A stretch of 64,000 nucleotides of DNA from Pomacea canaliculata (Eukaryota; Mollusca; Gastropoda; Architaenioglossa; Ampullariidae), in the NCBI RefSeq assembly GCF_003073045.1, contig NC_037590.1, forward strand, positions 8,157,835 to 8,221,834, written 5' to 3'. Shown in pieces: positions 61,241 to 64,000 of this stretch (the first letter of the stretch is position 1; each line of letters begins with the position of its first letter). The translations under genes and the position numbers were made by a program. Below the pieces are notes generated by a model. It searched no databases. It was not told the DNA's origin and worked only from the letters and a program-made list of their open reading frames with translations.

Positions 61241-61552
61241 ATGACATCAGCAGCACTTTTTCTTCTTCTTCTCTGTCTCTCCGCGTTCCAGCAGGCTGCC
61301 TCAGGAATGTGGGTGTATGGCGTGTGCAAGAATTTCCTCAGCTTTCCTTTCTGCTCAATGGATCGTTCAAGTTTATTTTATCCTCTGGGATGTTTAGGGC
61401 AGAAATGTTTTGCTACCATGATCCGAAAGTTTGTCAGTTCCTTTTGGGGGGTTGATGGAACCTTAATGTTCAAGGCAAGAAAGAGACCTAAAAGTTTCGG
61501 AGAAAATTTTATTATGCAATGTAAAGACTTCAATTTCACGACATATACATAA
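61241..61552 (+). CDS. Small secreted Cys-containing peptide of unknown function
   Basis: This frame of 103 residues starts with a textbook signal peptide: MTSAALFLLLLCLSAFQQAASG, with cleavage likely after ASG or before it. The mature part begins MWVYGVCKNFLSFPF. It has Cys spaced C-x8-C-x11-C-x4-C (CK...FCSMD...GCLGQKCF), then a basic KARKRPK stretch that could be a processing site, and a last Cys near the end (MQCKDF). A TATA box lies upstream. I do not recognise a family. It may be a single-exon gene, or the first exon of one, with a possible GTAAAG donor near 61520. No canonical polyadenylation signal is visible just after the stop. The signal peptide is the strong part of the evidence; whether it is expressed is not known from sequence. 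Confidence 0.45.
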   Translation: MTSAALFLLLLCLSAFQQAASGMWVYGVCKNFLSFPFCSMDRSSLFYPLGCLGQKCFATMIRKFVSSFWGVDGTLMFKARKRPKSFGENFIMQCKDFNFTTYT

Positions 61553-62608
61553 AGATTTCTGATGTCGCTAGAAATTAGAAAAACTACAGGACAGAAGTCC
61601 CCGATTTGAAATTACAAATTTTGAACACAGCCAACTAACATGGAGATAAAGCGGACGAGGACGAGGCTCCCTATGTACGGTCTGGAGGCTGAGCCAAGCT
61701 CAGTACCCGCACACAACTGGTGCGAAAGTGCGCGCTCATCAGCGAACAGAGCTGTAATTGTTGTTTGTCTAATTGATTCTTTGCTTCAATTTGCACTTTC
61801 TCCAGTGTTTATCTTTGTCGGTTGGCGACGGCACGCACGCGCGACATACACTTGCACGCCTCGCACGGCATGGAGAAGTCTGTACGCGGACTGTCAACTA
61901 TAAACCTAAAACTATGTTCAGAAGCCGCCGAAGCTTCTAGAACCCCAGGTGACGCTAGAAGCCATGGCACGTTGCCAGGTGAAAATAAGGAGACGCCTCT
62001 CAGGTGTGAACGTGTGACCTGCACCTGCACGAGCCACGCCTTTGGGAGGCAGAGCGAGCATCACGGGGTGTGGGTGCAGAAGACACGAGCTTCTTCAGAC
62101 GCATGTCAGGGAAGCAAAAGATCGAAGGGCAGTTCAGTGGGCTGACGACTAGGAGCAGAAACTATCGCATGTCCTTTTATTGACCGAGAGATGCCCTGGT
62201 GACTTTTCCACTCGCAGTCAGGTGAAAAGGGCGTCGTCAAATGCAGGAGAGGTTTTCTGGAAAATTCTATTCCATGCAATCCAGTCAAAACACGAAAGGA
62301 AGGAAAGTACGCCAAAGCCTTTAAGACAAGAAGATGAATTCAGAACTCTCTACATTGCTGAAAATGTATATCTGAAGGAAAGATCATCACAAGCTACACA
62401 CACAGCTCACCACCTTTGACACTTTATTTCGAAATGATTGCATTTCCCTGAATATCATTCATTTTTTTTTTCAAAATAGACACCTGAAAACATCCCCACG
62501 CTCAGAAAGAGGCAATAACTAAAGCCCAGTCGTTAGGAGGGGATGTGGCCATCTCTAGTCCTGTAAGGACAGTACATACACAGTGATGCCATCTCTTGAC
62601 ATGAATAG

Positions 62609-62610
<2 letters not shown>

Positions 62611-62653
<43 letters not shown>

Positions 62654-62672
62654 GTGTGTGTGTGTGTGTGTA
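62611..62672 (+). repeat. (TG)n microsatellite
   Basis: About 30 TG units with one AAG interruption near 62652. Confidence 0.95.
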
Positions 62673-62812
62673 TTTGTGGGGCGATTTCTCAATCACCTAT
62701 ATATTTTGTATATTTTGCTATGTCTTCGTGTTTCTGTGTATGCAACTTCATGAAGGTGCATTTGATGCTGCCCTAAAAAGGTGTGCTCGCGCGCCTATGT
62801 TGCACCTGTAAT

Positions 62813-62858
62813 TGTTGTTGTTGTTTGTTGTTGTTTGTTGTTGTTGTTGTTGTTGTTA
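62813..62858 (+). repeat. (GTT)n microsatellite
   Basis: About 14 GTT units with two GTTT interruptions. Confidence 0.95.
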
Positions 62859-64000
62859 ATAGTAGCAGCTAAACTTGCACAAAGACGGGACCACGACGAT
62901 ACTCCACTGCTGTTCGCTTTGTTTGACAGAACTGTGCTAACCACTCACGGGTACTTTTGAACCCTCGATCAAGACATCAATAACGGCTGTCTCCAATCAA
63001 CTGAATTAAGAACAAGTAAAGAACAGCTTACGCGACAGTTTCTGTCTTAGCGGTTTCCTTGGCAACACGAAGGATCGACCAATTGACCATGCTCTGTCGG
63101 GTGGCAAGTTGTTGCTTTGCCACGTAGATGCAACGGGATTGTGGTGATTGGCATAATATATTCAGGGTGGAGTCTTGAACTCAAAAGCAGCGAGACGCAT
63201 CGACGGGCCGCAGGTTCCAGACTTCTTCGCCAAGCGATGATCGTCTGACACCCGTTGGCTTGAGCAGCACGCGGACAGGTCGGCCAACATCCAGTCAAGG
63301 TATGTTCAAAAGATGTGAATGCAGTTGAGTGTTTTACTATTCAGGGGAAACATTTCCAGGAAAAGTAAATTCTGGGTACTTTGTGTAACTGAGTGGGAGT
63401 ACTGTTTATCAAATACTTTGTCGAGAAAAGAACTCATTCCTGACGATCCACATGATTTGTTGCCTCTCTTTTATCTCGACTAGATCATGGAGGCATTTAT
63501 ATTGAAAATCCACTCACTCACTTTATTATATCGATATGTACACTGACAAATTTTTGTGGAGTGAATCTTCGTGTTCCGAATAAAGGTTCACAAGAAAAAA
63601 AATACTCATTATCATGACAAAGTCACACACTTGCGTCCAGTCTGCTTCAAATGGTCATCTAGAATATACAAGACGATACAATATTGAAAAATGCGGTAGT
63701 TTCTCCTGATTGTCCCGAGCCACATCAATAGAACAGACCGCACAGGTAGGAGATCTCAAACCCTGACAGTTCCTCACACACCATCGATCCTATCGTCGTA
63801 TGCATCAGTAAAATCCTGACGTCAAACTCCAATCAATGATCGTTCTAGCAACAACGAGACCTTGTAGTAGATGTTGCTGCTGCAGCCAATGAGTGACTGG
63901 ATATGAACTTCGCAAGAGGCTAAGCGTTGGTCTCGGCAGACAGACAGCAGTCCACCTACACATGTCTGTGCTTTCATTAACCATGGCGTCTGTCTAGTAT

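Larger units (their letters stand above)
61553..64000. other. Right end of window, no gene recognised
   Basis: It contains two microsatellites, (TG)n and (GTT)n. The part from 61640 to 62330 and 62880 to 64000 is less AT-rich, but no frame resembles a known protein and no splice-supported exon chain is visible. Confidence 0.4.

Noticed and set aside
62502-62811. Frames made of Cys-Val or Thr-His repeats
   Set aside because: They are translations of the TG/CA microsatellite.
60962-62858. Tandem repeats as a possible CRISPR array
   Set aside because: They are plain microsatellites without unique spacers, in animal nuclear DNA.
1-64000. tRNA, rRNA or obvious snoRNA genes
   Set aside because: I found no cloverleaf with A and B boxes, no rRNA core sequence and no convincing box C/D pair by eye; a covariance search would be decisive.

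Overview
The window is AT-rich animal nuclear DNA with GT-AG introns, orphan metazoan genes spread over many short exons, and dense transposon relics. Gene content (ASH1L, DAP3, TRMT1, WDR93, CFAP53), intron style and repeat types (pogo/Tigger-like elements, LINE 3' tails, a Ty3/gypsy LTR element, a DUF4806-like repeat gene) suggest a marine invertebrate. A lophotrochozoan, perhaps a mollusc, is my best guess, but the sequence does not prove the species.

Layout from left to right. (1) 1-7681, minus: the 5' part of an ASH1L-like histone methyltransferase gene; the SET, bromo, PHD and BAH parts would lie left of the window. (2) 9184?-17847, plus: DAP3/MRPS29, a mitoribosomal GTPase, followed exon by exon with consistent splice phases. 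(3) 20401-23571, plus: TRMT1, the tRNA guanine-26 dimethyltransferase. (4) 25621-40609, minus: WDR93, about 18 exons, converging on TRMT1. (5) 41187-58978, plus: CFAP53 (CCDC11), 8 exons, head-to-head with WDR93 across 577 bp. (6) 61241-61552, plus: a small secreted Cys-containing peptide gene behind a TATA box. The rest of the right end is simple repeats and sequence without recognisable genes.

The most complex structure sits inside the 12.9-kb intron 5 of CFAP53. A pogo/Tigger-type element with matching termini and TA on both sides (45598-57190) encloses a DUF4806-like gene cassette with a 1.2-kb internal duplication (about 45.8-50.1 kb) and a nearly intact Ty3/gypsy LTR retrotransposon (50546-56900). 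The LTR element lies in what is left of the Tigger transposase region.

Functional themes: ASH1L and DAP3 are also near neighbours in human 1q22, so this may be old microsynteny. DAP3 acts in mitochondrial translation and TRMT1 in tRNA modification. WDR93 and CFAP53 are both axonemal proteins that share one short divergent promoter region. Several frames break by a single base, often in homopolymers (ASH1L, WDR93, both DUF4806 copies, the gypsy pol). Because the two LTRs are almost identical, some of these breaks may be assembly indels rather than decay.
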